Part shown: positions 6,783 through 15,054 of the stretch, one piece after another
Numbering within the stretch: the first letter of the stretch is position 1
How the letters are laid out: every line of letters begins with the position of its first letter
The notes under the pieces: generated by a model
What the model saw: the letters and a program-made list of their open reading frames with translations, nothing else
What the model was told of the DNA's origin: nothing
Databases searched by the model: none
Made by a program: the position numbers and the translations under genes
Source of the DNA: Clostridia bacterium
Lineage (GTDB): Bacteria > Bacillota > Clostridia > RGIG7378
Direction of reading: 5' to 3'
DNA length: 42,224 nt
NCBI GenBank assembly: GCA_017559445.1
Contig: JAFYSJ010000018.1
Span: 1-42,224 of the forward strand

Positions 6783-9488
6783 TTATTTCTTCTTGCGAAG
6801 GAGTATTACTGCTGCAACTGCGCCACCTACAACCGCTACGGTTGCTACAACGATTACTACAACAACCTTAGAATCAGGACCCTCAGACTTATCCTCATCT
6901 ACAGGCTTCTCTGTTGGTGCCTGTGTAGGTGCATCTGTCGGAGCTACTGTAGGAGTTGGTGTTGCTGTAACCTCTGGTGCTGCTGTAGGAGCATCTGTCG
7001 GAGCTGGTGTAGCTGTTGCCTCAGGAGTTACTGTTGGCTCTACTGTAGGCTCAGGAGTTACTGTTGGTTCTGCTGTAGGCTCTGGAGTAGCAGTTACTGC
7101 AGGAGCTGGTGTTGCTGTTGGCTTTGGTGTTGCTGTTGGCTTTGGTGTTGCTGTTGGTTTAGGTGTAGCTGTTGCACTTGGCAGGTTAGATGTTGTATAA
7201 ACCTGAACTGTTGTATTAGCAGAACCCTTTGCATTTGCTACATTGTAGCTATCAAATGTAATATTTGTGCTTGCAATCAACAAGTTATCGATCCAAATCT
7301 CATCATTCTTCTTAAGACTACCTGTGAACTCAAAAATCAACTGTGTTGCATCCTTAGTAGGCTTAAATGTTAAATAGTAATATGTGTATCTCTCTACGTA
7401 GTTAAGCACACCATCAAAGTTCTGCTGTGCTACAACTTCACCGGAGTTAGTTGTAATCTTAACAGCTGTTGCGCCAGCTGGCACCTGGATAGCAACGGAA
7501 ATCATGTCATGAGACTTCATGGAAAGACCAGACAATGTAAGTGTTACCTTGGATGTTGCTGCATCTGCTCTTACATGTAATACATTGCCAATAACCTTAT
7601 CCTCTACTGCCTCTGGAGCTTCGCCAATGTCATTCTTAACACCAGCAATAATATTGTCGATGTTGTATGCAGACTCTGTAGAACCAAACTCCTTAATACC
7701 AAAGAGATATGCTGTTACCTTACCAACCTGGCAATTCTCCATTACCTGGCCGTCAAATACGTTAGCATTCTTACCAATTGCATAAATTGCAACATTCTGC
7801 TGAGAGTGACCTGTTGTGGACCACTTACACTGAGACTTGTTTGTCTCCCAACCAGACTTAAGTGTTAATCCACCTGTATCATGGTCAGCTGTTACAATAA
7901 CTACAGTATCTGGGTTCTCACATGCAAACTTAAGAGCAATAGCCACTGCCTCATCTGTTGCGTGAACCTCACCGATCTTCTGAATCAAATCATTGTTATG
8001 ACCTGCATCATCTGTCATACCATTTTCAAACATGAGGAAGAAGCCTGCATTATTGTTTTTATCAGATGTCTTCTGAAGCCATGTAAGAGAGAATGCCATC
8101 ATCTGAGAAATTGTAGGTCTAGATGTGGACCAACCATTATCATATCTTACGTCATCGTCAGAGCTTGTAGAGTCATCTGCAATATCAATCCAAACCTTCT
8201 TGTTTGTCATCTTAACGGCAGAGGACCAGTTAGAAGAAATACCAATATCCTGTCCACTTGGCTTATAGCTATAGTCTGTAAGACCGGGGCCGATAAACAA
8301 ATCTGGAGCAAATGTTCTCATCTCCTGAGCAATCTCAGAGCTGTTGCCACGAACTGCGTGTGCACCGCCGAAATCAGCAGGTGTTGCATCATATGCCCAT
8401 CCTGTTGTAACTACGCCGATAATCTTGCCAAGTCTCTCACGGAGAACCTCTGTAATCTGAGGAACATCCTTGCCGTCCTTATCCAAACCTTCGTAGTAAT
8501 ATCTTGTCTTAATACCAGAAGCAAGAGCAGTACCTGCAGCTGCAGAGTCTGTTGTTGTCCAGCTAAGTCCGCCTTCCTTTACGTAGGACAATGTCTTATG
8601 CTGACCATAATATGGCATATCATTCATAATAAGATTGCCAGCATACTTTTCTGCCATTGTAATATCATTCTGACCCAAACCATCGGAGATGATAAAGATC
8701 ATATTATTCATGTCCACAAATGTTGTTGTCTGAAGAGCTGCAATAAGCTTATCGTTTACATTTGTAACGTTAGTATATTTACCTGTAGCAGCAAGGTTAA
8801 CTGCGGGCAAATTCTGAGCACCACCCAAAGCAGCATTTACCTTCCAGGTGTAATACTGTGTATCGTATGTAGGAAGTGTACCTGTAAATTCGCTTGTTCC
8901 AGGAACATTAGCGGAATCGCCATTACCGGAACCATTATTTTCATCGTGTTTTGCCCAATCATATGTCAATGCTGTGTCTGCAACAGTAATAGACTTTTTA
9001 GCTGCATTAATTGTTGGCTTTGCATACCAATCAGCACAATTTGAAACGGCTGCACTAATATCAGTAGCTGTACCATTAATTGCAATGCCTCTTACATAAA
9101 CTACATCGCCTGTCTTAGATGAAGATGTAAGCTTAATAGCCCACATGGAACTGTCAGCAGAAGCCTCTGCTCTAACTGCATACCAGCCATCACCAAGAGA
9201 TACTGTTCCATCTCCATTGCCAAACTTTTCACTCAAATATGTGTTAGATCCATCTCTAACCTGAATTGTACAGTTAGCATCATAAGGCTTAATATAAAAT
9301 GTGATTATATCGCCGGACTTTACGGACTGATTAAACAAAAACTGGAATCTGCCACTATCTGCAGAACAATCCACTGCTTTAATCTCTACACAATCTACAG
9401 TTGCTGCAGATGCACAGAGTGGAACAGCTACCATAGCAATTGTAAGCACCAGTGCCATAACAAGAGCTCTAATTGAAAGCTTCTTCAT
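6783..9488 (-). CDS. Surface-anchored alkaline phosphatase 2
   Basis: A 901-residue paralogue of phosphatase 1 with the same order: signal peptide (1-28), N-terminal beta module (30-160), catalytic core (200-620), C-terminal beta module (636-765), Thr/Pro stalk (770-870), membrane helix (874-897) and RKKK end. Active-site residues are D269, S315, R380, E488, D493, H497, D535, H536 and H561. The core, the second module and the juxtamembrane DEDKSEGPDSK are almost the same as in phosphatase 1, while the first module differs and is closer to that of phosphatase 3. That points to recent duplication with exchange or divergence of the first module. It is monocistronic, with AGGAGG at the start and the shared promoter element. 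It would act outside the membrane, releasing phosphate from organic esters. Confidence 0.93.
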   Translation of the reverse strand: MKKLSIRALVMALVLTIAMVAVPLCASAATVDCVEIKAVDCSADSGRFQFLFNQSVKSGDIITFYIKPYDANCTIQVRDGSNTYLSEKFGNGDGTVSLGDGWYAVRAEASADSSMWAIKLTSSSKTGDVVYVRGIAINGTATDISAAVSNCADWYAKPTINAAKKSITVADTALTYDWAKHDENNGSGNGDSANVPGTSEFTGTLPTYDTQYYTWKVNAALGGAQNLPAVNLAATGKYTNVTNVNDKLIAALQTTTFVDMNNMIFIISDGLGQNDITMAEKYAGNLIMNDMPYYGQHKTLSYVKEGGLSWTTTDSAAAGTALASGIKTRYYYEGLDKDGKDVPQITEVLRERLGKIIGVVTTGWAYDATPADFGGAHAVRGNSSEIAQEMRTFAPDLFIGPGLTDYSYKPSGQDIGISSNWSSAVKMTNKKVWIDIADDSTSSDDDVRYDNGWSTSRPTISQMMAFSLTWLQKTSDKNNNAGFFLMFENGMTDDAGHNNDLIQKIGEVHATDEAVAIALKFACENPDTVVIVTADHDTGGLTLKSGWETNKSQCKWSTTGHSQQNVAIYAIGKNANVFDGQVMENCQVGKVTAYLFGIKEFGSTESAYNIDNIIAGVKNDIGEAPEAVEDKVIGNVLHVRADAATSKVTLTLSGLSMKSHDMISVAIQVPAGATAVKITTNSGEVVAQQNFDGVLNYVERYTYYYLTFKPTKDATQLIFEFTGSLKKNDEIWIDNLLIASTNITFDSYNVANAKGSANTTVQVYTTSNLPSATATPKPTATPKPTATPKPTATPAPAVTATPEPTAEPTVTPEPTVEPTVTPEATATPAPTDAPTAAPEVTATPTPTVAPTDAPTQAPTEKPVDEDKSEGPDSKVVVVIVVATVAVVGGAVAAVILLRKKK
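7120..7173 (-). repeat. Three 18-bp tandem repeats in the stalk of phosphatase 2
   Basis: Units at 7120, 7138 and 7156 match the 18-base units of phosphatase 1 at 4224-4277, two of them exactly. They encode TATPKP repeats. The tracts are short enough to vary in copy number between strains. Confidence 0.85.
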
Positions 9489-9517
9489 AATTCCTCCTAA
9501 ATTTATGTTATGTGAAA

Positions 9518-9538
9518 ATTATATTTATCATATCCTAA
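9518..9538 (-). promoter_or_regulatory. Promoter element of alkaline phosphatase 2
   Basis: The same 21-base element as at 6658-6638, 30 bases before the ATG; the flanks have diverged while this block has not. TATAAT at its 3' end is the likely -10 box. Confidence 0.6.
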
Positions 9539-9561
9539 TGCAAAATTAAAACATACACAAC

Positions 9562-9587
9562 AAAATAGTGCCTTTCGGCACTATTTT
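9562..9587 (-). terminator. Terminator after alkaline phosphatase 3
   Basis: AAAATAGTGCC and GGCACTATTTT form a perfect 11-pair stem with a four-base loop. The T-run is inside the stem, so it can work in both directions. It lies 8 bases past the stop of phosphatase 3. Confidence 0.85.
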
Positions 9588-9594
9588 GCATAAT

Positions 9595-12312
9595 TTATTT
9601 CTTCTTTCTATAGGCTCTTGCGACAAATATGGAAAGAGCTGTTCCAAATCCTATAACAATAACAACTATTGGCACTGTCTTTCCCACATTTATATTGCTA
9701 CTCTGCTCCGCAGGTTTCTCTGTCGGCTTCGGTGTGGCCGTTACTTCTGGGGCTGTGGTAGCAGTAGGTTCTGCTGTAGGCACTTCAGTAGGAGCTGGTA
9801 TAGCTGTTGCCTCAGGTGTAACTGTTGGCTCTACTGTAGGCTCTGGAGTTGCTGTGGGCTCCGGTGTAGGTGCTACCGTTGGCTCTGGTGTAGCTGTAGG
9901 TACAGGAGTAGCTGTCACCGTCGGCTTTGGAGTAGCTGTTGCTGCTGGCTTAGGCGTAGATGTTGGCTTAGGTGTTGGTGTTGCAAGTGGAGGCAAACTA
10001 TTTGATGGGTATACCATAATAGTATTTTTTCCTGTTGCAGCAACCTTCTTTACATCATATCCGTCAAAAGGCGTCTTGGCGGTGCCAACCTCCATATTAT
10101 CAAACCAAACCTCATCATTTAATGCAAAAGATCCTGTAAATACAAACACCATCTTAGTTGCACTAGTGGGAGCCTTAAAGGAAACACGATAAAAGCCTCC
10201 ATCTGCTACATAGTTCATGGCCTTGTTCAAAGTTTGCTCTACCAATACAGTTCCATTTTCATTTGTAATCTTCAAAGTTTTTGCACCGGATGGCACCATA
10301 ATTGATATTGCAACCATGGTATCTTTAGCAAAACTCACATCATTAAATGTAACTGTCAAACCTGTAGCTGCAGCATCTGTTCGAACGTGGAGAATCTGGC
10401 CTGCTGGCTTATCATTTTTAGTCTCCATTTCACCAAGATCATCAACCTTAACTCCCTTAAGGATTTCGTCCACATTGTACTTCTCATCTGGATCACCAAA
10501 TCCTGTAATACCAAGAACGCGAGTTAAAATCTTAGGAATTTGACAATTGTGCAATGTCTGTTCGTCAAAAAGCTCACCGTACTTACCAATTGCTCTAATA
10601 GCAACAAGTTGCTGAGAATGGCTTGTAGTTGTAAAAGTACATCTATTAATGTTTGTCTCCCAGCCTGACTTTAATATCATACCGCCTGTGTCATGGTCTG
10701 CTGTAACCAAAACCAGTGTGTCCGGATTTTCACAAGCAAACTTAAGAGCAACAGCCACTGCCTCATCTGTGGCCTGTACTTCAGTAACTACTAAGTTAAA
10801 GTCATTGCTATGACCTGCCCAATCTGTTACTGCATTTTCGAACATAAGGAAGAATCCAACATTGTTATTTGCGTCAGATTTTGCCTGAAGCCATTTAAGA
10901 GAAAATGCCATTGCCTTTGAAATTGTAAGAGTACTACTGGAAATTTCACTTGTGGAACCTGAAGTGCCTACAGAAATCCACAACTTATCATTTTTAGATG
11001 TCAAAGCAGCATCCCATGATGTATAAAGTCTAATGTCCTGTCCTGCTAAATAATCCTTTTTCAAAGATGTAAGGGTTGCATTGTAGGAAGAAATTCCGCT
11101 TCCAATCCACAGGTCTGGAGCAAATGTCATCATATCGTGAACGATTTCATCGTTATTTCCACGGATTGCGTGAGAACCTCCAAAGCATGCAGGAGTTGCA
11201 TCGTAGGCGGATCCTGTGGTGTATACACCTATAATCTTTCCAAGCTTTTGTCTAAGAGCTTCTGTAATCTGAGGAATTGTCTTTTGCTTAACGTCAATTC
11301 CCTCATATCCATTTATGGTCTTATAGCCAGAGGAAAGGGCTGTAGCACCTGCTGCAGAATCTGTTGTTGCAAAAGTATCTGTTGTACTGCCTGCTCGAGA
11401 CAATGTGGAAGACTGGCCATGATATGGCATCTGATTCATGATTAAGCTACCACCAAATTTCTCAGAAACTTTCATTCCATTTTGGCCCATGCCGTCAGAA
11501 ATAATGAAGATAATATTATTGGGGTCCACAAATGTTGTTGTGCTAAGGGCCGCAATAAGCTCCTCATTAACATTTGTCACATTTGAGTAACGTCCTGTTG
11601 CTGCCAAGTTAACTGCAGGCAAATTCTGGGCTCCACCTAAGGCTGCATTAACCTTCCATGTATATGGAGCTGCATTGTTTGTGGGCAATGTACCTTCGTA
11701 AATTTCTGGGGCAAAAATACTTACGTCCTCTGCTGGCCATTCATACTCAACGGTATCAGAATCAATATCCAATGTGGTTTCTTCTACAATAATAGCTGGT
11801 TTTTTGTCGTTCACTATCATTGCTGCCAATTCACTGTTTGTCTTTTCAACACCATTTACTGTGAAATTACGGAGGCAAACCACATCTCCTGGATTTGTGG
11901 GTGTAGTGAGGGTGATGAAGCTCTTTGACTTAGAATAGCTTTCATTCAGTTCTCCCGTAGTAGAATCGTAAAGTTCAACAACAACCTTAATGGCATACCA
12001 TCCATCACCAAGAGAAACTGTAGATATTCCTTTTCCAAGGGTCTCGTCAGCAAGAGCTTCTCCGCTGGAGTAACCCCTATATCTAAAACGAATATTATCT
12101 GCTGGAGACTTTAAATAAAAAGTAATTACATCCCCATTTTTTATAGGCTGATTCAATATAAACTGGAATCTTGCCCAGTCTTCGGATGTTTCGCCGGCAG
12201 TAATCTTAACAACATCTACAGATGTAGTGTCCGCCAGGGACATAGTTGGAATAGCCACCAAAAGGGCAGCTAAAATGAGAATTGTTGTAAACGCTCTTAC
12301 TATCTTTTTCAT
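9595..12312 (-). CDS. Surface-anchored alkaline phosphatase 3
   Basis: A 905-residue paralogue: signal peptide (1-27), N-terminal beta module (30-170, with RFQFILNQPIKNGDVITFY and GDGWYAIKV), catalytic core (205-620), second beta module (638-772), Thr/Pro stalk (775-868), membrane helix (878-899) and YRKKK. Ligand residues are all kept (D273, S319, R384, E492, D497, H501, D539, H540, H565), but the surroundings differ from 1 and 2: ENAVTDWAGH replaces ENGMTDDAGH, and TSHSQQ replaces TGHSQQ. It lacks the DEDKSEGPDSK juxtamembrane piece. This is clearly an older branch and may prefer another substrate. No clear promoter was found in the 125 bases upstream. Confidence 0.92.
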   Translation of the reverse strand: MKKIVRAFTTILILAALLVAIPTMSLADTTSVDVVKITAGETSEDWARFQFILNQPIKNGDVITFYLKSPADNIRFRYRGYSSGEALADETLGKGISTVSLGDGWYAIKVVVELYDSTTGELNESYSKSKSFITLTTPTNPGDVVCLRNFTVNGVEKTNSELAAMIVNDKKPAIIVEETTLDIDSDTVEYEWPAEDVSIFAPEIYEGTLPTNNAAPYTWKVNAALGGAQNLPAVNLAATGRYSNVTNVNEELIAALSTTTFVDPNNIIFIISDGMGQNGMKVSEKFGGSLIMNQMPYHGQSSTLSRAGSTTDTFATTDSAAGATALSSGYKTINGYEGIDVKQKTIPQITEALRQKLGKIIGVYTTGSAYDATPACFGGSHAIRGNNDEIVHDMMTFAPDLWIGSGISSYNATLTSLKKDYLAGQDIRLYTSWDAALTSKNDKLWISVGTSGSTSEISSSTLTISKAMAFSLKWLQAKSDANNNVGFFLMFENAVTDWAGHSNDFNLVVTEVQATDEAVAVALKFACENPDTLVLVTADHDTGGMILKSGWETNINRCTFTTTSHSQQLVAIRAIGKYGELFDEQTLHNCQIPKILTRVLGITGFGDPDEKYNVDEILKGVKVDDLGEMETKNDKPAGQILHVRTDAAATGLTVTFNDVSFAKDTMVAISIMVPSGAKTLKITNENGTVLVEQTLNKAMNYVADGGFYRVSFKAPTSATKMVFVFTGSFALNDEVWFDNMEVGTAKTPFDGYDVKKVAATGKNTIMVYPSNSLPPLATPTPKPTSTPKPAATATPKPTVTATPVPTATPEPTVAPTPEPTATPEPTVEPTVTPEATAIPAPTEVPTAEPTATTAPEVTATPKPTEKPAEQSSNINVGKTVPIVVIVIGFGTALSIFVARAYRKKK

Positions 12313-12390
12313 ATTTTGTTCCTCAGCGCTTTTTCTTTTATTATCTCTTTTTTAGGATTCTATGTCTACAAATCATTTCCTTATGCAAAT

Positions 12391-12420
12391 AAAAATGCTG
12401 CCCCATTTCTGAGACAGCAT
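12391..12420 (-). terminator. Terminator after alkaline phosphatase 4
   Basis: On the minus strand ATGCTGTCTC (12420-12411) pairs with GGGGCAGCAT (12404-12395), including G-U pairs, with a six-base loop and TTTTTATTT after it. It lies 18 bases past the stop codon. Confidence 0.8.
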
Positions 12421-12437
12421 AAAAACTAAATCAAATA

Positions 12438-14378
12438 TTACTTTTTCTTCTTAGATACCAAAACTACTACAACTACAATTGCTACAACTGCTACTGCGCT
12501 AATACCAATCCAAAGGCCTGTATTGTTGCCTGGCTTAATCTCATCTGTTGCATCCTCTGGAAGAGCTGTCTGACCTGCTACCTTAACTGTAACGCCCTCG
12601 GAAGTTGTAACCTTGGAAACGTCATAACCTGTGAAGTCTGTATTATTTGCTGCTACTGTAAGATTATCTACCCAAACCTCATCCTTTGCCTTAATATCGC
12701 CAGCAAACTCAATAGTCAATGTATCTGTATCTGCTGTAGGCTTAAATGTAAGGAAATAGAAGTCATAATCTGCAACGTAGTTAAGTGCCTTGTCGAGCTC
12801 CTGATCAATAAGAATCTCATTTGCTCCAGTAATCTTAATAGATGTTGCGCCTGCAGGAACCTTAACTGCAATTGTGATCATGTCGTGAACCTTAGCGCCA
12901 ATACCGGAGAGAACAACCTGCATGGATGTCATATCCTTGTCAGCTCTAATGTGAAGAACATCATCTACCAAAGCGTTCTCAACTGTTGTCTGGTTACCAA
13001 CGTTAACCTTGATACCCTTAACAATATCTGTAATGGAGTACTCCTTGGACTGATCGCCAAATTCCTCCTCTGTAATACCCATAAGGTATGCTGTAATCTT
13101 ACCAACCTGTACGTTGTGGATTTCCTGACCGTGGAATACTTCTGTATTCTTACCAATTGCACTTACAGTAACTGTCTGCTGAGAGTGACCTGTTGTTGTC
13201 CACTTAGCCTTAGTAATATCTGTATCCCAACCATCGTTAAGTGTAAGTCCACCTGTATCATGGTCAGTTGTTACGATAACGATTGTGTCTGGATTCTCAC
13301 ATGCAAACTTAAGAGCAATAGCAACTGCCTCGTCTGTGGCGTGTGTCTCACCAATCTTCTGTGCAATGTCATTGTTGTGACCTGCATCATCTGTCATACC
13401 GTTCTCAAACATGAGGAAGAAACCAACATTGTTTCTGTTGTCAGACTTCTGCTGAAGGAACTTAAGGGAGAATGCCATCATCTGAGAAATTGTAGGTCTA
13501 GATGTGGACCAACCGTCTGTGTATCTTACATCTCCGTTTTCGCTTGTGTCATCATCCTCGATGCTAATCCAAAGGCTCTCGTGACCGGAAGCAATAGCTG
13601 TGTTCCAATCTGTATGAATCTGCTCTACACCCTTGCAAAGCATCTCTACAACATAGGAATTAAATGTGGAGTTATAGTCATTAACGCCCTGACCAATGAA
13701 CAAATCTGGTACGAAGCCTCTGATAATGTCTCTAGCAATCTCAGAACTATTGCCTCGAACAGCATGTGCGCCAGCGTAGTCAGCAGGAGTTGCATCGTAT
13801 GCCCAACCTGTTGTTACAACACCGATAATCTTGCCAAACTTCTCACGAAGAATCTCTGTGATCTGAGGGATGTCGTTGCCATCCTTATCCAAGCCTTCGT
13901 AAGAATAGCGTGTCTTAAATCCAGATGCCAACGCTGTACCTGCAGCTGCAGAGTCAGTTGTTACCCAACCATCACCCTCACCAGGCTTAGCATAAGAAAG
14001 TGTTGTGTGCTGACCTACGTTGGGCAAGTTATTAAGAATGAGCTCATCACCATACTTCTCAGAAACTGTAATATCGTTATTACCGAAACCGTCTGAGATG
14101 ATGAAAATCATATTGTTTGCATCTACAAAAGTAGTTGTTGTAAGTGCAGCCATAAGCTCATCGTTAACGTTTGTTACGTTAGAGTACTTACCAGTAGCTG
14201 CCAAGTTAACTGCTGGAAGATTAGTTGCACCACCCAATGTTGCGTTAATCTTCCATGTATAAAGAGACTCGTCATATGTAGGAATATCGCCTTCATATGT
14301 CTCTGCCATAGCACCCATGGGAACAACAATAAGTGCCACTACCAAAAGTACCAATGGAATCAATCTTTTGAAATTCAT
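12438..14378 (-). CDS. Short surface-anchored alkaline phosphatase 4
   Basis: A 646-residue family member reduced to signal peptide (1-25), catalytic core (28-460), one beta module (473-605) and a C-terminal membrane helix (619-641) with SKKKK. It has neither the N-terminal module nor the Thr/Pro stalk, so its active site should sit close to the membrane. D96, S143, R208, E325, D330, H334, D372, H373 and H398 complete the PhoA-type site; TTDHDTGG replaces TADHDTGG. The core is close to those of 1 and 2 (ENGMTDDAGHNND). The start has a GGAG site and an extended -10 box upstream. Confidence 0.92.
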   Translation of the reverse strand: MNFKRLIPLVLLVVALIVVPMGAMAETYEGDIPTYDESLYTWKINATLGGATNLPAVNLAATGKYSNVTNVNDELMAALTTTTFVDANNMIFIISDGFGNNDITVSEKYGDELILNNLPNVGQHTTLSYAKPGEGDGWVTTDSAAAGTALASGFKTRYSYEGLDKDGNDIPQITEILREKFGKIIGVVTTGWAYDATPADYAGAHAVRGNSSEIARDIIRGFVPDLFIGQGVNDYNSTFNSYVVEMLCKGVEQIHTDWNTAIASGHESLWISIEDDDTSENGDVRYTDGWSTSRPTISQMMAFSLKFLQQKSDNRNNVGFFLMFENGMTDDAGHNNDIAQKIGETHATDEAVAIALKFACENPDTIVIVTTDHDTGGLTLNDGWDTDITKAKWTTTGHSQQTVTVSAIGKNTEVFHGQEIHNVQVGKITAYLMGITEEEFGDQSKEYSITDIVKGIKVNVGNQTTVENALVDDVLHIRADKDMTSMQVVLSGIGAKVHDMITIAVKVPAGATSIKITGANEILIDQELDKALNYVADYDFYFLTFKPTADTDTLTIEFAGDIKAKDEVWVDNLTVAANNTDFTGYDVSKVTTSEGVTVKVAGQTALPEDATDEIKPGNNTGLWIGISAVAVVAIVVVVVLVSKKKK

Positions 14379-14409
14379 CCGTTTTCTCCTTTTTATCTTT
14401 GATTTCGAT

Positions 14410-14418
14410 ATTTTACCA
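14410..14418 (-). promoter_or_regulatory. Likely extended -10 promoter of alkaline phosphatase 4
   Basis: On the minus strand TGG-TAAAAT lies 31 bases before the ATG at 14378 and directly after the terminator at 14454-14427. The -35 position overlaps the terminator hairpin. Confidence 0.45.
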
Positions 14419-14426
14419 TAACATGT

Positions 14427-14454
14427 AAAAAGGCACGTGTAGAAAACACATGCC
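14427..14454 (-). terminator. Terminator at the end of the aro operon
   Basis: On the minus strand GGCATGTG (14454-14447) pairs with CACGTGCC (14439-14432), one G-U pair, with a seven-base loop and TTTTTA following. It is about 170 bases past the aroQ stop; the bases between show no gene. Confidence 0.7.
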
Positions 14455-14622
14455 CTAATTTGTATACATTGTACAATTTTTATTAATATTTTTTTGTCAT
14501 AATCCTTGGACTACTAGAATTATACATAACCATTCTTAATTCCGCGCCAACATACCTACTCTACCCATATGGTATTAGAGTGAGTGTTACATATTTTCGA
14601 CGCAGTTCACTATTCCTAATTT

Positions 14623-15054
14623 TTATTTTCTCATATTAGCCAAAAGGTCCATGGCCTCGAGATATCCTGGCAAACCCTTGCCCTTAACTGTTGCAACGCA
14701 GCCCTCTCTAATATAAGAAATACGTCTAAAATCCTCGCGTGTGTCTGGATCAGAGATGTGCACCTCAACTGTTGGAATGCCCACTGTCTTAACTGCGTCC
14801 AAAAGTGCCACACTTGTGTGTGTATATGCACCTGGGTTAATTACGATACCCTGTGCATCTCCGAAGGCTGCTTGAATTGCATCCACCAATGCGCCCTCGT
14901 GATTTGACTGGAAGAACTCTACGTCTACGCCAATTTCCTTAGCGTGTGCCTCAATCATGTCGCACAAATCCTGGTATGTATTTGAACCATATATTGCAGG
15001 CTCTCTAATTCCCAGCATGTTAAGGTTAGGTCCATTAATAATCAGTATTTTCAA
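14623..15054 (-). CDS. aroQ: Type II 3-dehydroquinate dehydratase
   Basis: A 143-residue cytosolic enzyme of the dodecameric type II class, which dehydrates 3-dehydroquinate to 3-dehydroshikimate. The family marks are NGPNLNMLG at the N-terminus, FFQSNHEGALVDAI, INPGAYTHTSVAL and the EVHIS strand with the catalytic histidine. Length is normal. The start lies 20 bases inside the preceding aroE-aroK gene, so translation is probably coupled. It is the last gene of the aro operon, with the terminator at 14454-14427. Confidence 0.95.
   Translation of the reverse strand: MKILIINGPNLNMLGIREPAIYGSNTYQDLCDMIEAHAKEIGVDVEFFQSNHEGALVDAIQAAFGDAQGIVINPGAYTHTSVALLDAVKTVGIPTVEVHISDPDTREDFRRISYIREGCVATVKGKGLPGYLEAMDLLANMRK

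Noticed and set aside
4913-9044. Long plus-strand frames at 4913-6022 and 7881-9044 inside phosphatases 1 and 2
   Set aside because: They mirror each other only because the phosphatase genes are paralogues; composition is not protein-like and there are no ribosome sites.
9629-10192. Glycine/valine repeat proteins on the plus strand over the stalk regions
   Set aside because: These frames are the reverse complement of the Thr/Pro stalk codons and have no start signals.
3875-14378. LPXTG sortase signals in the phosphatases
   Set aside because: None of the C-termini contains the motif; all end with a hydrophobic helix and a lysine-rich tail.
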